Assembly: GCF_012317385.1 (NCBI RefSeq)
Contig: NZ_CP051144.1
Coordinates: forward strand, 310,001 to 374,000
Length of the DNA: 64,000 bases
Direction: 5' to 3'
Source: Romboutsia sp. CE17
Lineage (GTDB): Bacteria > Bacillota > Clostridia > Peptostreptococcales > Peptostreptococcaceae
How positions within the stretch are numbered: the first letter of the stretch is position 1; each line of letters opens with the position of its first letter. The position numbers and the translations under genes were made by a program. This document shows, in pieces, positions 16,732 through 26,449 of the stretch. Under the pieces are notes generated by a model that made no database searches, had not been told where the DNA came from, and was given only the letters and a program-made list of their open reading frames with translations.

Positions 16732-17162
16732 TGAAGAATATAAATCTTTTTGTTTATGGAAGCTTAAGAGAAGGATTTTTCAATTATGATAAGTATCTAT
16801 TAGGAAAAGTATCAAAAAATATAGATGCAAAACTTACTAATATGAGGTTATACCATATGCCTTATAAAGGATATCCAGCCATAACACATGGAGAAGATGA
16901 AGTATTTGGAGAAATAATAGTTATAGATGAAGGCCAATACGAAGATACTATGAAAGCCATGGATGAGATGGAAGGATTTATAAGTGAAAATAATCCTGAA
17001 AATGAATACCATAAAGTTATTCTAGAGGTTGAGAATCTTGAAACTAATGAAAAGGAAAAATGCTTTGTTTATTTCTATAACAAAGATAAAGATGAGCATT
17101 TTGAAGAAGGTTCTGTATATATTCCTCATGGAGACTGGAAAAAATATATGATAAGTAAATAA
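16731..17162 (+). CDS. Gamma-glutamylcyclotransferase-like protein (AIG2 family)
   Basis: The 143-residue protein has the YGSLREGFFNYDKYL signature of the AIG2/GGCT fold, a GEIIVID strand and DEMEGF, matching the D-x-x-EG motif of the active-site region. GGCT enzymes convert gamma-glutamyl-amine compounds into 5-oxoproline and free amine. That fits the operon, whose peptidase also yields 5-oxoproline. The start is ATG at 16731, overlapping the pcp stop (TAATG); an in-frame TTG at 16725 inside pcp is less likely. The exact substrate is not known. Confidence 0.83.
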   Translation: MKNINLFVYGSLREGFFNYDKYLLGKVSKNIDAKLTNMRLYHMPYKGYPAITHGEDEVFGEIIVIDEGQYEDTMKAMDEMEGFISENNPENEYHKVILEVENLETNEKEKCFVYFYNKDKDEHFEEGSVYIPHGDWKKYMISK

Positions 17163-17170
17163 TTACTTTT

Positions 17171-17211
17171 ATAATAGCCGTATTACAAGTATGTGATACG
17201 GCTATTATTAT
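17171..17211 (+). terminator. Terminator of the pcp operon
   Basis: ATAATAGCCGTAT / ATACGGCTATTAT is a 13-bp perfect stem followed by a short T/A tail. Confidence 0.85.
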
Positions 17212-17343
17212 ATAAAATTATGTATAAATAACTAGTAGGTGATTAATAAAATAAAAAATCAAATTATTCCAAAACAATAATATGGGTATATAAATTTAAT
17301 AAAATTAAAAAATAATAATAAATAAAATTATTGAGGAGGAAAA

Positions 17344-18816
17344 ATGACTAATATTAAAGATAATATTAAATTTGGATGGAACTTTGATAATACCTATGTT
17401 AATTTTCCTAAGTTATTTTTTAGCAAAATTAAATTAGATCCAGTACGTTCTCCGAAATTAGTTATATTAAATGATGAATTAGCAAAATCATTAGGATTAA
17501 ATAGCGAAAATCTTAAAACTCCTGAAGGAGTATCTATACTTTCTGGTAATAAATATGCAGAAAATGGAGCATATATAGCACAAGCTTATGGAGGACATCA
17601 GTTTGGACATTTTACAATTTTAGGAGATGGAAGAGCACTATTAATAGGTGAGCAAATAAACCCTTCTAAAGAAAGATATGATATTCAATTAAAAGGATCA
17701 GGAAGAACTCCTTATTCTAGAGGTGGAGATGGAAGAGCTGTACTAGGTCCTATGCTTAGAGAATACATTATAAGCGAGGCTATGTATAATCTTAAAATAC
17801 CAACAACAAGAAGTTTAGCTGTGGTTGAAACAGGAGAAGCAGTAATTCGTGATGGTATAAAAAAAGGAGCTATACTGACACGTGTAGCTTCAAGTCATAT
17901 TAGATTTGGAACATTCCAATATATATCTAGTTTTGGAGATATAGATCAATTAAAAAGTTTAGCTGATTACTGTATAAATAGACATTATCCTAATATAAGT
18001 GATGATGAAAATAAGTATATTAATTTCTTAAAAGAAGTAATAAGGGTTCAAGCAAGCTTAGTAGCAAAATGGCAATCTGTAGGATTTATACATGGAGTTA
18101 TGAATACAGATAATATGACCATTAGTGGAGAGACAATAGACTATGGTCCATGTGCATTTATGGATAATTACGATCCAAATACAGTATTTAGTTCTATTGA
18201 TACAAGAGGTCGTTATGCATATAAAAATCAACCAATTATTACAGAATGGAATTTATGTAGATTTGCAGAAGCGTTACTTCCTATATTACACGAAAATCAA
18301 GAAAAAGCTATAGAAATAGCTCAAGACGCAATATCTAATTTTTATGATATATATTATACAAATTGGATGTCTATAATGAGATCAAAGCTTGGAATATTTA
18401 ATGAAGAAGCACAAGATAAAGCTATAATAGAAGATTTATTAAGTATGATGGAAAAGTACAATGAGGATTATACAAATACATTTATAGCATTAACTTTTAG
18501 TAAAAATAAAAATGAAGGTATGTTTAGCAGTACAGAATTTATAAATTGGTATAAGTTATGGCAGGAAAGATTAAAAAGACAAGTTCAGTCAAGTGAATTA
18601 GTCCATGAACTTATGAAAAACTCTAATCCATCAGTTATACCAAGGAATCATAGAGTAGAAGAGGTTTTAGAAGCGGCAGATAAAGGTGATTTTGATCCAA
18701 TGAAAAAATTTTTAAATATATTATCAAAACCTTATGAGCACTCACAAGATCAAGAAGAATATTCAAAATTACCAAAGCCATCAAATTGTAAATATAGAAC
18801 ATACTGTGGAACTTGA
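17344..18816 (+). CDS. selO: SelO (YdiU) family protein adenylyltransferase
   Basis: The 490-residue protein is a full-length SelO pseudokinase. The family blocks [44 protein letters not shown] and the DYGP motif are present. SelO binds ATP upside down and transfers AMP to Ser/Thr/Tyr hydroxyls of target proteins. In E. coli it links to oxidative stress responses. The C-terminus ends KYRTYCGT, so a Cys stands where animal proteins carry selenocysteine. AGGAGG precedes the ATG. It is monocistronic; a terminator follows at 18962. The gap 18817-19100 holds only that terminator. Confidence 0.95.
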   Translation: MTNIKDNIKFGWNFDNTYVNFPKLFFSKIKLDPVRSPKLVILNDELAKSLGLNSENLKTPEGVSILSGNKYAENGAYIAQAYGGHQFGHFTILGDGRALLIGEQINPSKERYDIQLKGSGRTPYSRGGDGRAVLGPMLREYIISEAMYNLKIPTTRSLAVVETGEAVIRDGIKKGAILTRVASSHIRFGTFQYISSFGDIDQLKSLADYCINRHYPNISDDENKYINFLKEVIRVQASLVAKWQSVGFIHGVMNTDNMTISGETIDYGPCAFMDNYDPNTVFSSIDTRGRYAYKNQPIITEWNLCRFAEALLPILHENQEKAIEIAQDAISNFYDIYYTNWMSIMRSKLGIFNEEAQDKAIIEDLLSMMEKYNEDYTNTFIALTFSKNKNEGMFSSTEFINWYKLWQERLKRQVQSSELVHELMKNSNPSVIPRNHRVEEVLEAADKGDFDPMKKFLNILSKPYEHSQDQEEYSKLPKPSNCKYRTYCGT

Positions 18817-18961
18817 TATATAAGGTTATAATACAATAATTTTATATATTTTATGAAATACTAAATAAAAAATAGATAAAATATGTAATATATTGAAGAA
18901 AATTATGATACAATTAATATAAAGATATTGAATGATAGAGAATTGAGTTTAGAATAAAAAT

Positions 18962-19004
18962 AGAGTAATTTCTAATTTGATTTTAGAAACTACTCTATTT
19001 TATT
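18962..19004 (+). terminator. Terminator downstream of selO
   Basis: AGAGTAATTTCTAA pairs with TTAGAAACTACTCT (one A/C mismatch) across TTTGATT and ends in a T-rich run. Confidence 0.85.
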
Positions 19005-19100
19005 TTATGGTTGAATGAACTAATAAGGGTATAAAGATAATAAAATTTATATAAAAATGCTTTAAACATATATTTAATAGAATCTTATACAGGGGGAAAG

Positions 19101-21530
19101 ATGGAAAAAGTATTAGAAATAGTAGATAATTATATATTAATTTTAGATACATATGGGAATATAAAATTTTGCAATAAAAAACTATTAGAAAAACTTGAAT
19201 ACAGTATAGATGAGATTATTAATTTAAGGTTTGATAAGATTACACACAATGGAAATAACAATTTACAAGAATATATAGATGCTACAGAAGAATCTAACAA
19301 TTTTACTAAAGATATAGAATTAGTGCTGTATTCTAAAACAAAAACAGAATTACACTTCTTTGGAAAAATACTAGTGGATAATTTCAAATCGGAAAAATCT
19401 ATAATGGTAATTCTAAAGGACTTTTGTGAAAAAACATATACAAGAGAAGACTTAGAAAAAATGTTAGATAACATGCCTTTTAATTGTTGGTTAAAAAATA
19501 CAGAGGGACAATACTTGTATATTAATGAATCTTATGCAAAGGAATTAAATGACACTAGAATAAATATTTTAGGCAAAAAAACAAATGTATATTGGAGTAA
19601 AGATAATAGTGATTCTTTTACAAAGATGGATAGAGAAGTAATAGAAACTAAAAAGTATCAGTTAACAGAAAGTTACTCTAAAGAAAAAAATGGTTCGGAT
19701 TTATGGGTAGAGGTATACAAGGCACCTATTTTTAACTCTAATAATGAAGTAGAGTATGTTTTAGGATTTACAAAAGATATTACCCTACAGAAGAAGATGT
19801 CAAATGAAGTAGATATTAGCAATACATATCTAAATAATTTGAATAATATACTTATGAGTAATAATACTAAAAATAATATTAATGATATATTAAGTAATAC
19901 TGGTGAGAATATATTAAAATATTTTGGATGTGATGGAGTATCGGTAATTTTACTAGATAAAGAAAAGTCTTATTTGGATATGAGTATAAGCGTAGGTGCA
20001 AGTAAGAAGAATAAAGTAAATGAAGCATTGATTAAAATTAATATAGAAGAACTTCATAAGTTAAGCAGCAACTTAGAAGGTATTCACAATATAAATAGCA
20101 TCGATAATAAATTATTAAAAGTACATATGAGTAAAAATAACATAGAAAATATAGGGATATATAATATAGAATTTAATGATGAAATTATTGGATTTTTAGT
20201 GATTACCTATTTAAAAGGGAATACTCCAAAGTTCAATAAATCAGATTATCTAAAGACTATATCAAGAAATATTGCGACTATGATAAAAAGTAGATCTTTA
20301 TCTAAAGATTTGCAAGAAGAGTTTAATAAACGTAGAAAAATAGAAAGTGAGCTAGAGTTATTCTTAGATATATCAGTTGACCTTATTGCTAGAGGGAGTA
20401 TAGATGGCAAAATAACTCATATAAATAATAATTGGCAAGATAGTTTAGGCTGGAGTAAAGATGAGTTATTATCAATGAATATACTAGATATAATCCATTA
20501 TGATAATAAAGATACTTATATAGATACTAAAAGAAGTCTAAATAATGATGAAGGATCTACAGTATGTAAGCTATTGTGTAAAGATGGTAGTTATATATGG
20601 GTAGAATTAAATTATAAAGTCTTAAGATGTGAAGATACATTTATGATTACAGCAAAAGATATAAGTAAACAAAAAGAAGAAGAAGAGCAGCGTAAAATTT
20701 TAGAAGAAGCAATGCAACTAGAAAGTTTAAAGAATGAATTTTTTGCTAATATATCACATGAGTTTAGAACTCCTATTAATATAATATTAGGAACTATGCA
20801 GCTAATGAAAAGAAATGTAGATCAAAATAAGATACATTGGGATGAAAGTCTAAATTTAGAATCTCATATAAATTACATAAAGCAAAATGCATATAGATTA
20901 TTAAGATTAGTAAATAATCTTATCGACATTACTTGCATTGATTCAGGATATTATCAACTACAACTTGGAAATTATAATATAGTAGAAATTATAGAAAATA
21001 TAACATTATCTGTAGCACAATATACTAAAGATAAGGGTATAAATCTTATATTTGATACTAATTGTGAAGAAAAAATTATTGCTTGTGATCCAGATAAAAT
21101 AGAAAGAATAGTATTGAATTTATTATCTAATGCTATTAAATATACGGATAAATCAGGAAATATATATGTAGGGCTAAAAATAGAGGATGATATAGTTAAG
21201 ATATCAGTAAAAGATGATGGAGTTGGTATGTCTAGTGATAAATTAGATATAATTTTTGATAGATTTAAGAGAATAGATAATAATTTAAATAGAAAATGTG
21301 AAGGTAGTGGAATTGGATTATCACTAGTAAAATCATTAGTAGAACTTTTAGATGGAAGAATATATGTAAGTAGTGAATTGGGAGTAGGATCTGAGTTTAT
21401 TTTTGAGCTACCAAACAAAGTAATACAAGATTATTCTAAATCTATTTTAGATAGAAATATTCCAAAGAGCACACAAATTGAAAAGTGTAATATAGAATTT
21501 TCTGATATATATTCATATAATCTTACTTAA
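19101..21530 (+). CDS. Multi-PAS/GAF sensor histidine kinase
   Basis: The 809-residue cytoplasmic kinase has no membrane helix. In order it shows a PAS domain (about 1-115), a second PAS (about 122-235, ending GFTKDITLQKK) and a GAF-like segment (about 240-405, with DGVSVILLDKEKSYL). A third PAS (about 415-530) has LGWSKDELLSMNILDIIHYDN and ends TAKDISKQ. HisKA with His553 in FFANISHEFRTP and a HATPase_c domain with N, G1 and G2 boxes follow. It is strongly similar to the partial kinase at the left edge, including the tail ending IEFSDIY. It is an orphan kinase with no adjacent response regulator. GGGGG precedes the ATG. The signal it senses is unknown. Confidence 0.93.
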   Translation: MEKVLEIVDNYILILDTYGNIKFCNKKLLEKLEYSIDEIINLRFDKITHNGNNNLQEYIDATEESNNFTKDIELVLYSKTKTELHFFGKILVDNFKSEKSIMVILKDFCEKTYTREDLEKMLDNMPFNCWLKNTEGQYLYINESYAKELNDTRINILGKKTNVYWSKDNSDSFTKMDREVIETKKYQLTESYSKEKNGSDLWVEVYKAPIFNSNNEVEYVLGFTKDITLQKKMSNEVDISNTYLNNLNNILMSNNTKNNINDILSNTGENILKYFGCDGVSVILLDKEKSYLDMSISVGASKKNKVNEALIKINIEELHKLSSNLEGIHNINSIDNKLLKVHMSKNNIENIGIYNIEFNDEIIGFLVITYLKGNTPKFNKSDYLKTISRNIATMIKSRSLSKDLQEEFNKRRKIESELELFLDISVDLIARGSIDGKITHINNNWQDSLGWSKDELLSMNILDIIHYDNKDTYIDTKRSLNNDEGSTVCKLLCKDGSYIWVELNYKVLRCEDTFMITAKDISKQKEEEEQRKILEEAMQLESLKNEFFANISHEFRTPINIILGTMQLMKRNVDQNKIHWDESLNLESHINYIKQNAYRLLRLVNNLIDITCIDSGYYQLQLGNYNIVEIIENITLSVAQYTKDKGINLIFDTNCEEKIIACDPDKIERIVLNLLSNAIKYTDKSGNIYVGLKIEDDIVKISVKDDGVGMSSDKLDIIFDRFKRIDNNLNRKCEGSGIGLSLVKSLVELLDGRIYVSSELGVGSEFIFELPNKVIQDYSKSILDRNIPKSTQIEKCNIEFSDIYSYNLT

Positions 21531-21595
21531 ATATAAGTAAGATTATATGAAATTTATTTTATAAATACAATGAAATATAATTATAATATAGATAG

Positions 21596-21634
21596 TAGGC
21601 TATTAAATTATTTAAATTTAATGGCTTTTTTTAT
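21596..21634 (+). terminator. Terminator of the PAS/GAF kinase gene
   Basis: AGGCTATTAAAT pairs with ATTTAATGGCTTTT, with wobble pairs, and ends in a T run. Confidence 0.75.
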
Positions 21635-21718
21635 TATATAGAAATTATAACTTATAAAAAGAAAGAATAATAAAATGTAAAATATAATAATACATTGTAT
21701 ACAAAAAGAAATTTTAAT

Positions 21719-21730
21719 GAAAGTACTTTC
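21719..21730. promoter_or_regulatory. Palindrome GAAAGTACTTTC upstream of the nan operon
   Basis: A perfect 12-bp dyad lies about 90 bases before the -35 of the nan promoter. TGAAA/TTTC dyads are common sites for RpiR-family regulators, so it may be bound by the product of the next gene; it could also be a weak cre-like site. Confidence 0.4.
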
Positions 21731-21789
21731 GAAGATTTTATAAAAAAAGTTCTAAAGCTAACAAAAAAATAAAAAAATTTGCAAAAAAC

Positions 21790-21805
21790 ATGAAAATGTT
21801 TTCAA
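21790..21805 (+). promoter_or_regulatory. CcpA (cre) site upstream of the nan operon
   Basis: ATGAAAATGTTTTCAA matches the C. difficile CcpA consensus RRGAAAANGTTTTCWW at 15 of 16 positions. It ends 15 bases before the -35 of the promoter at 21821, so carbon catabolite control of sialic acid use is likely. Confidence 0.65.
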
Positions 21806-21820
21806 AAACTTTCAAAATTG

Positions 21821-21849
21821 TTGATATAAATAATAAATATAGTTACAAT
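21821..21849 (+). promoter_or_regulatory. Promoter of the nan operon
   Basis: TTGATA-17-TACAAT (21821-21826, 21844-21849) lies about 80 bases before the RpiR gene. The gap 21531-21923 otherwise holds the kinase terminator and the two dyads. Confidence 0.7.
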
Positions 21850-21932
21850 TACTAATATAAAGACAGTGGGATATATAATATATAAAAATTATATATTTTC
21901 ATAACTTAACTAATCAAAAGGGGATGGGTTAT

Positions 21933-22757
21933 GTGGAATATTCAGAAAACTCTATTTTGAAAAATTTAAAGTTAAGATATGATACATTTACTAATGTAGA
22001 AAAAACCATAGCTGAATTTTTTATAAATAATAAAGAATTAAAAAATCTTTCATCTAAAAATGTAGCAGAAAGTTTATTTGTGTCAGAAGCTTCTTTATCT
22101 AGGTTTGCAAAGAAATGTGGGTATAAAGGTTTTAGAGAATTTATATTTGAATATGAGAAAAATATTAGCAAATATAATAAGGAAGAAATTTCAAATTTAG
22201 TAATTAATACATATCAAGACTTATTAGATAACTGTCATAAAATAATAAATAAAGATCAAATGAAAAAAATTGCTCATTTTCTAACAAAATCTAAAAAGGT
22301 TTGTGTTTTTGGAATGGGTAGTTCAGGAATAGCAGCAGAAGAAGTACACTTAAGGTTTATGAGATTAGGTTTAAATATAGAAGCTGTGTCTGATTCTCAT
22401 AGGATAAAAATGCTAGCATCTTTAGCTAATGAGGAAAGTGTTATAATTGCTATATCTTTAAGTGGAACAACAAAAGAAATACTTCAAGGAATAAGTATAG
22501 CAAAGTCAAATGGGGCTAAAGTTATAATGTTAACGTCAAACAGATCATATCACCTAGCTAGTTTTTGCGACGAAATTATATTAATCCCAACTATAAAAGA
22601 TTTAGAAGCAGGAGATTGTATATCACCACAATTTCCAATTTTAGTAATGATAGATGTATTATATACATATTTCATAGATAATGAATGTTACTATAAAACT
22701 AAGTTAAATACTTTAAATGCACTATTTAAGTATGATGAAAGTGATATAATAATTTAA
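21933..22757 (+). CDS. nanR: RpiR/MurR-family transcriptional regulator of the nan operon
   Basis: The product (about 274 residues) has an N-terminal RpiR helix-turn-helix (about 1-75; NVAESLFVSEASLSRFAKKCGYKGFREF). A SIS sugar-phosphate-binding domain follows (about 120-250; VFGMGSSGIAAEEVHLRFMRLG, ISLSGTTKEI). RpiR regulators of sialate operons sense an amino-sugar phosphate such as ManNAc-6-P. GTG at 21933 is preferred because AGGGGAT lies eight bases before it; the in-frame ATG at 21924 abuts that RBS. It is the first gene of a tightly spaced run of nine (21.9-31.7 kb), so it probably regulates its own operon. Ligand and target are inferred from position. Confidence 0.85.
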   Translation: MEYSENSILKNLKLRYDTFTNVEKTIAEFFINNKELKNLSSKNVAESLFVSEASLSRFAKKCGYKGFREFIFEYEKNISKYNKEEISNLVINTYQDLLDNCHKIINKDQMKKIAHFLTKSKKVCVFGMGSSGIAAEEVHLRFMRLGLNIEAVSDSHRIKMLASLANEESVIIAISLSGTTKEILQGISIAKSNGAKVIMLTSNRSYHLASFCDEIILIPTIKDLEAGDCISPQFPILVMIDVLYTYFIDNECYYKTKLNTLNALFKYDESDIII

Positions 22758-22812
22758 TTTGTTTTACTGGGTATTTTATACCTTAATAAAATAAAAAAGA
22801 AGGGATGAGGTT

Positions 22813-24486
22813 ATGAAGTTCAAAAAAGTAGTAAGTTTATGTATTACATCTTTACTAGCATTAAACTTAGTAGCTTGTTCAAGTACTGACAGTGGTTCAG
22901 GAGGAGAAGGGGAGACTCCTAGTAAACAAGCAGCTCAGGCAAATACTCTTTATAGTAATGGAGGACCTGAAGAATTCTTCGAAGCACCATGGCTTAACCC
23001 AGGTAGCTTTGTTTACAACAAGGTATTATATGACAGATTGATTTATGCTGATGAAAATCTAGATCCTATTTCAGGGGAAGGACAATTAGCAAAAACTTAT
23101 AATATGTCAGAAGATGGTAAGAATCTTACATTTGAGCTTAGGGAAAACATTTTCTGGCACGATGGAGAACCAATAACAGCAGAAGATATAAAATGGAGTA
23201 TAGAATATAGTTTAAAAACAACTGTACTTAATAATGTTTTTGCAAATACATTTAAATCACTAGAAGGAGCAACTGCTTACTTAGATGGTAAAGCAGATGA
23301 AATATCAGGGATTGTTATAGATGGTAATAAAATAGAGCTTAAATTTGAAAAGTTAGCTCCAGATGCATTACTTACATTTACACAATTTTCACCATTACCT
23401 AAAAAGCACTTAAAGGATGTTGATCCTGTTACTTTCCAACAATCAGAATTCTTTAGAAATCCTATAGGATCAGGACCATTTAAAGTTGAAGAAGTTAAGA
23501 TGGGCAATTACACTACTTTAGCTGGATTTGATAAGTATTGGGATGGAACACCTTCATATAAAATGCACTTAAATCCAAGTGCAGGAGATAGTGATCCAAA
23601 CTTAGTTACAAATGCAAAAGGTGGATTACTTGACTATGCTTATACAAAGAATATAGCAGATGTAAAAGCTCTTGAAGGAGTAGAAGGAATTAATGTAGAT
23701 AAAGTTGATGTTAGATATACAAGATTATTCTTTGCAAATAAATTTAAAAAAGCTGATGGATCAGAAGCACCATTAGCAGATAAGAGAGTTCGTCAAGCTA
23801 TAATGTATGCTTTAGATATGGATAAAATACTTGAAGGTATATTTGATGGATCAGCAGAAAAAGCAAATAGCTTAACTCCAAATGGTGTAGATAAAGTTGA
23901 TGGATTAAACAATTATGATTACGATCCAGAAAAAGCAAAAGCTTTATTAAAAGAAGCTAACTGGGATCCAAATACAGAGTTAGACGTAGTTTATTATTAT
24001 GATGATCAACAAACAGTTGACTTAATGTCTATAATTCAAAACTATTTATCTCAAGTTGGTATAAAAATGAAGTTTAGACTTGTTGAAGGTGATTTAGCTA
24101 CATTACTATGGTCACTACCTGAAGATCCTGTAAATGGACCATCAGCAGTTGATTTTGACTTATGTTATGGAGCTACAGCTGCATTATCTATGCATGAATA
24201 CTATGATAGATATCAAACAGGTGCTGCTTTAAACTCACATACACCAGGAAGTGAAGAATTAGATAAATTAATAGAAGCAACAAATGCAACTATTGATGCA
24301 AAAGAGCAAAGAGAAGCATTCCATAACTTACAAAAATATGAAAATGAAGAATTATTTGTAATTCCTTTATACTATCAACCAATCTACGTTATAACAAGTG
24401 ATAAGGTTCAAAACATGCCTGAAAAATTAGGTAATCCACAATTTAATTACAAGTGGGATGTACATAAGTGGACATTAGCTGAGTAA
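22813..24486 (+). CDS. ABC transporter substrate-binding lipoprotein (Dpp/Opp type), probable sialate binder
   Basis: The 557-residue protein has a lipoprotein signal with lipobox LVAC (Cys22), then a Ser/Gly-rich linker and an SBP_bac_5 domain. LTFELRENIFWHDGEPITAEDIKWSIEY and PIGSGPFKVEE are diagnostic of this family. Members bind peptides, nickel or other ligands outside the cell and deliver them to the permease. Here the four other ABC genes and nanE-nanK-nanA follow on one transcript. I therefore infer sialic acid or a sialoside as ligand, as in the SatABCD importer of Haemophilus ducreyi. A hairpin just after the gene probably favours high expression of the binding protein. Confidence 0.9.
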   Translation: MKFKKVVSLCITSLLALNLVACSSTDSGSGGEGETPSKQAAQANTLYSNGGPEEFFEAPWLNPGSFVYNKVLYDRLIYADENLDPISGEGQLAKTYNMSEDGKNLTFELRENIFWHDGEPITAEDIKWSIEYSLKTTVLNNVFANTFKSLEGATAYLDGKADEISGIVIDGNKIELKFEKLAPDALLTFTQFSPLPKKHLKDVDPVTFQQSEFFRNPIGSGPFKVEEVKMGNYTTLAGFDKYWDGTPSYKMHLNPSAGDSDPNLVTNAKGGLLDYAYTKNIADVKALEGVEGINVDKVDVRYTRLFFANKFKKADGSEAPLADKRVRQAIMYALDMDKILEGIFDGSAEKANSLTPNGVDKVDGLNNYDYDPEKAKALLKEANWDPNTELDVVYYYDDQQTVDLMSIIQNYLSQVGIKMKFRLVEGDLATLLWSLPEDPVNGPSAVDFDLCYGATAALSMHEYYDRYQTGAALNSHTPGSEELDKLIEATNATIDAKEQREAFHNLQKYENEELFVIPLYYQPIYVITSDKVQNMPEKLGNPQFNYKWDVHKWTLAE

Positions 24487-24492
24487 TAAACT

Positions 24493-24532
24493 AAGGGTGG
24501 TATAACGAGAGTTATACAACCCTTTTATTTTA
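24493..24532 (+). terminator. Intra-operon hairpin after the binding-protein gene
   Basis: AAGGGTGGTATAAC folds on GTTATACAACCCTT across GAGA and is followed by TTTATTTT. Such imperfect hairpins after binding-protein genes act as partial terminators and 3'-end stabilisers. The next gene's AGGAGG follows directly. Confidence 0.7.
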
Positions 24533-24543
24533 AGGAGGCGACT

Positions 24544-25506
24544 ATGTTTAAATATACTATGAAGAAAATACTTGGAATGATTCCAATGTTATTTATAATT
24601 ACTTTTATTATATATTTCTTACTAGATTTAACACCTGGAGATCCAGTATCACACTTAATGGACCCAGAAGCTTTAGCTAGACTTTCAGCAGATCAAATAA
24701 ATGCACTTAGAGAAGCATATGGGCTAAATGATGGATTTATAGTTAGATATTTTAAATGGCTAGGTCAAATATTACAAGGAAACTTTGGATATAGCTCAAC
24801 AAGTGGTGTACCAGTAATAGACATTATAAAAGAGTCATTACCAGCAACACTAGAATTATCAGGAGCAGCTTTAATAATATCAACTATATTAGGTAGTATA
24901 CTAGGTGTTATAGGTGCAATTAAACGTGGATCTATAGAAGATAATGTTTTAACTGTAGCAGGTATGATAGGTGTATCTATACCACAATTTTTCTTTGGTA
25001 TGGTTGCAATATTAATATTTGCATTAAATCTAGGTTGGCTACCAGTTGGTGGAAGAACCGCACCTGGAGTTGTAGGATTTATGGATAGAATAGAATACTT
25101 AATTCTACCATCTTTAGTATTAGGCTTATCACTTACAGCAGGGGTTATGAGATATGCAAGAACTAGTATGTTAAATACAATGAATAAAGAATATATAAGA
25201 ACTGCAAGAAGTAAAGGAATACCTGAATGGAGAGTAAATTTAGTACATGGATTTAGAGTTTCTTTAACTCCAGTTATAGTACTAGTTGGATTTAGATTAC
25301 CTACACTTATAGCTGGATCAGTAGTTATAGAATCTATATTCCAATGGCCAGGAGTAGGAAATGTATTTAATACAGCCATAAGGTCTGCAAACTACAATCT
25401 TGTAATGATAGTTGCGCTTATGTTTGTAGCCATGGTCTTAATAGCAAGTACATTAGTTGATATACTAACAGCTATTTTAGATCCTAGAGTTAAGCTTGAA
25501 GGATAG
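24544..25506 (+). CDS. ABC transporter permease, DppB type
   Basis: The 320-residue protein has six membrane helices and the BPD_transp_1 EAA-like loop RYARTSMLNTMNKEYIRTARSKGIPEWRV. The start FKYTMKKILGMIPMLFIITFIIYFLLDLTPGDP is typical of DppB/OppB. It forms one half of the membrane channel with the product of the next gene. AAGGAGG lies seven bases before the ATG. It belongs to the sialate operon. Confidence 0.93.
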   Translation: MFKYTMKKILGMIPMLFIITFIIYFLLDLTPGDPVSHLMDPEALARLSADQINALREAYGLNDGFIVRYFKWLGQILQGNFGYSSTSGVPVIDIIKESLPATLELSGAALIISTILGSILGVIGAIKRGSIEDNVLTVAGMIGVSIPQFFFGMVAILIFALNLGWLPVGGRTAPGVVGFMDRIEYLILPSLVLGLSLTAGVMRYARTSMLNTMNKEYIRTARSKGIPEWRVNLVHGFRVSLTPVIVLVGFRLPTLIAGSVVIESIFQWPGVGNVFNTAIRSANYNLVMIVALMFVAMVLIASTLVDILTAILDPRVKLEG

Positions 25507-25516
25507 GGGGTACCAT

Positions 25517-26440
25517 ATGGATATTTTATCACCTAAAAAGAGATTATATAAGAAGTTTGATAAAATAAAAGAAAGAGAAGAAAACAAAACATACAAAGAA
25601 GTTAAAAATAGATCGTTAAAAAAATTATTTTCTAATAAGCTTACAACAATTGGCCTAGTAGTATTTATGATTATACTGTTGGCATGTATATTTGCTCCAC
25701 TTTTAACTAAATATGATCCTCTAGCTGTTGATATGAGAAATATATTAAAGCCACCATCAAGTGAGCATATTTTGGGAACTGATAAAATCGGAAGAGATAT
25801 ATTCTCTAGAATATTATATGGAGGAAGATTATCAATACTAATTGGTTTTGGTAGCGCAATGGGATGTGCTATAATAGGCGTTATTTTAGGATGTTATAGT
25901 GGATATAAAGGTGGTATTCTAGATGCAATTTTAGTTAGAATATCTGAAATATTCATGTCATTCCCTCAATTAATATTAGTATTAATGCTAGTTTCAATAA
26001 TTGGTCAAAGTGCTTTAAATATAGTAATAATATTTATAATTTGTGGTTGGGGAAGTGTATTTAGGATGGCAAGATCACAAATTTTATCTATAAGAGAGGA
26101 AGAATATGTTCAATCATTAAAGGTATTTGGATTAAATGATTTTGTAATTTGTTATAAGCACATGTTACCAAATATAATAGGACCAATATCTGTAAATATT
26201 ACGCTAAGTACAGCAATGTTTATATTAGAGGAAGCTGCTCTTAGTTTCTTAGGATTAGGTGTTCCACTTGAAATTGCAACATGGGGTAATATATTAAATG
26301 CTTCACAAGATTTATTTACACTACAAAACAATTGGTGGATGTGGTTACCTGTTGGTATTGTTATATCGCTATTTGTTATGAGTATAAACTTTGTAGGAGA
26401 TGGTTTAAGAGATTCAACAGATCCTACAAGTGTTGAATAG
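25517..26440 (+). CDS. ABC transporter permease, DppC type
   Basis: The product (about 307 residues) has an N-terminal basic cytoplasmic tail and six helices. GTDKIGRDIFSRILYGGRLSILIG and the EAA loop FRMARSQILSIREEEYVQSLKVFG are typical of DppC/OppC. ATG at 25517 is chosen because GGATAGGGGG lies six bases before it; a TTG at 25496 inside the upstream gene would add seven residues without an RBS. It pairs with the DppB-type permease. Confidence 0.92.
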   Translation: MDILSPKKRLYKKFDKIKEREENKTYKEVKNRSLKKLFSNKLTTIGLVVFMIILLACIFAPLLTKYDPLAVDMRNILKPPSSEHILGTDKIGRDIFSRILYGGRLSILIGFGSAMGCAIIGVILGCYSGYKGGILDAILVRISEIFMSFPQLILVLMLVSIIGQSALNIVIIFIICGWGSVFRMARSQILSIREEEYVQSLKVFGLNDFVICYKHMLPNIIGPISVNITLSTAMFILEEAALSFLGLGVPLEIATWGNILNASQDLFTLQNNWWMWLPVGIVISLFVMSINFVGDGLRDSTDPTSVE

Positions 26441-26449
26441 GGGGACAAT

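Noticed and set aside
24765-25379. Minus-strand frame of 204 codons inside the DppB-type permease gene
   Set aside because: A shadow of a strongly conserved plus-strand gene; no RBS and no recognisable protein pattern.
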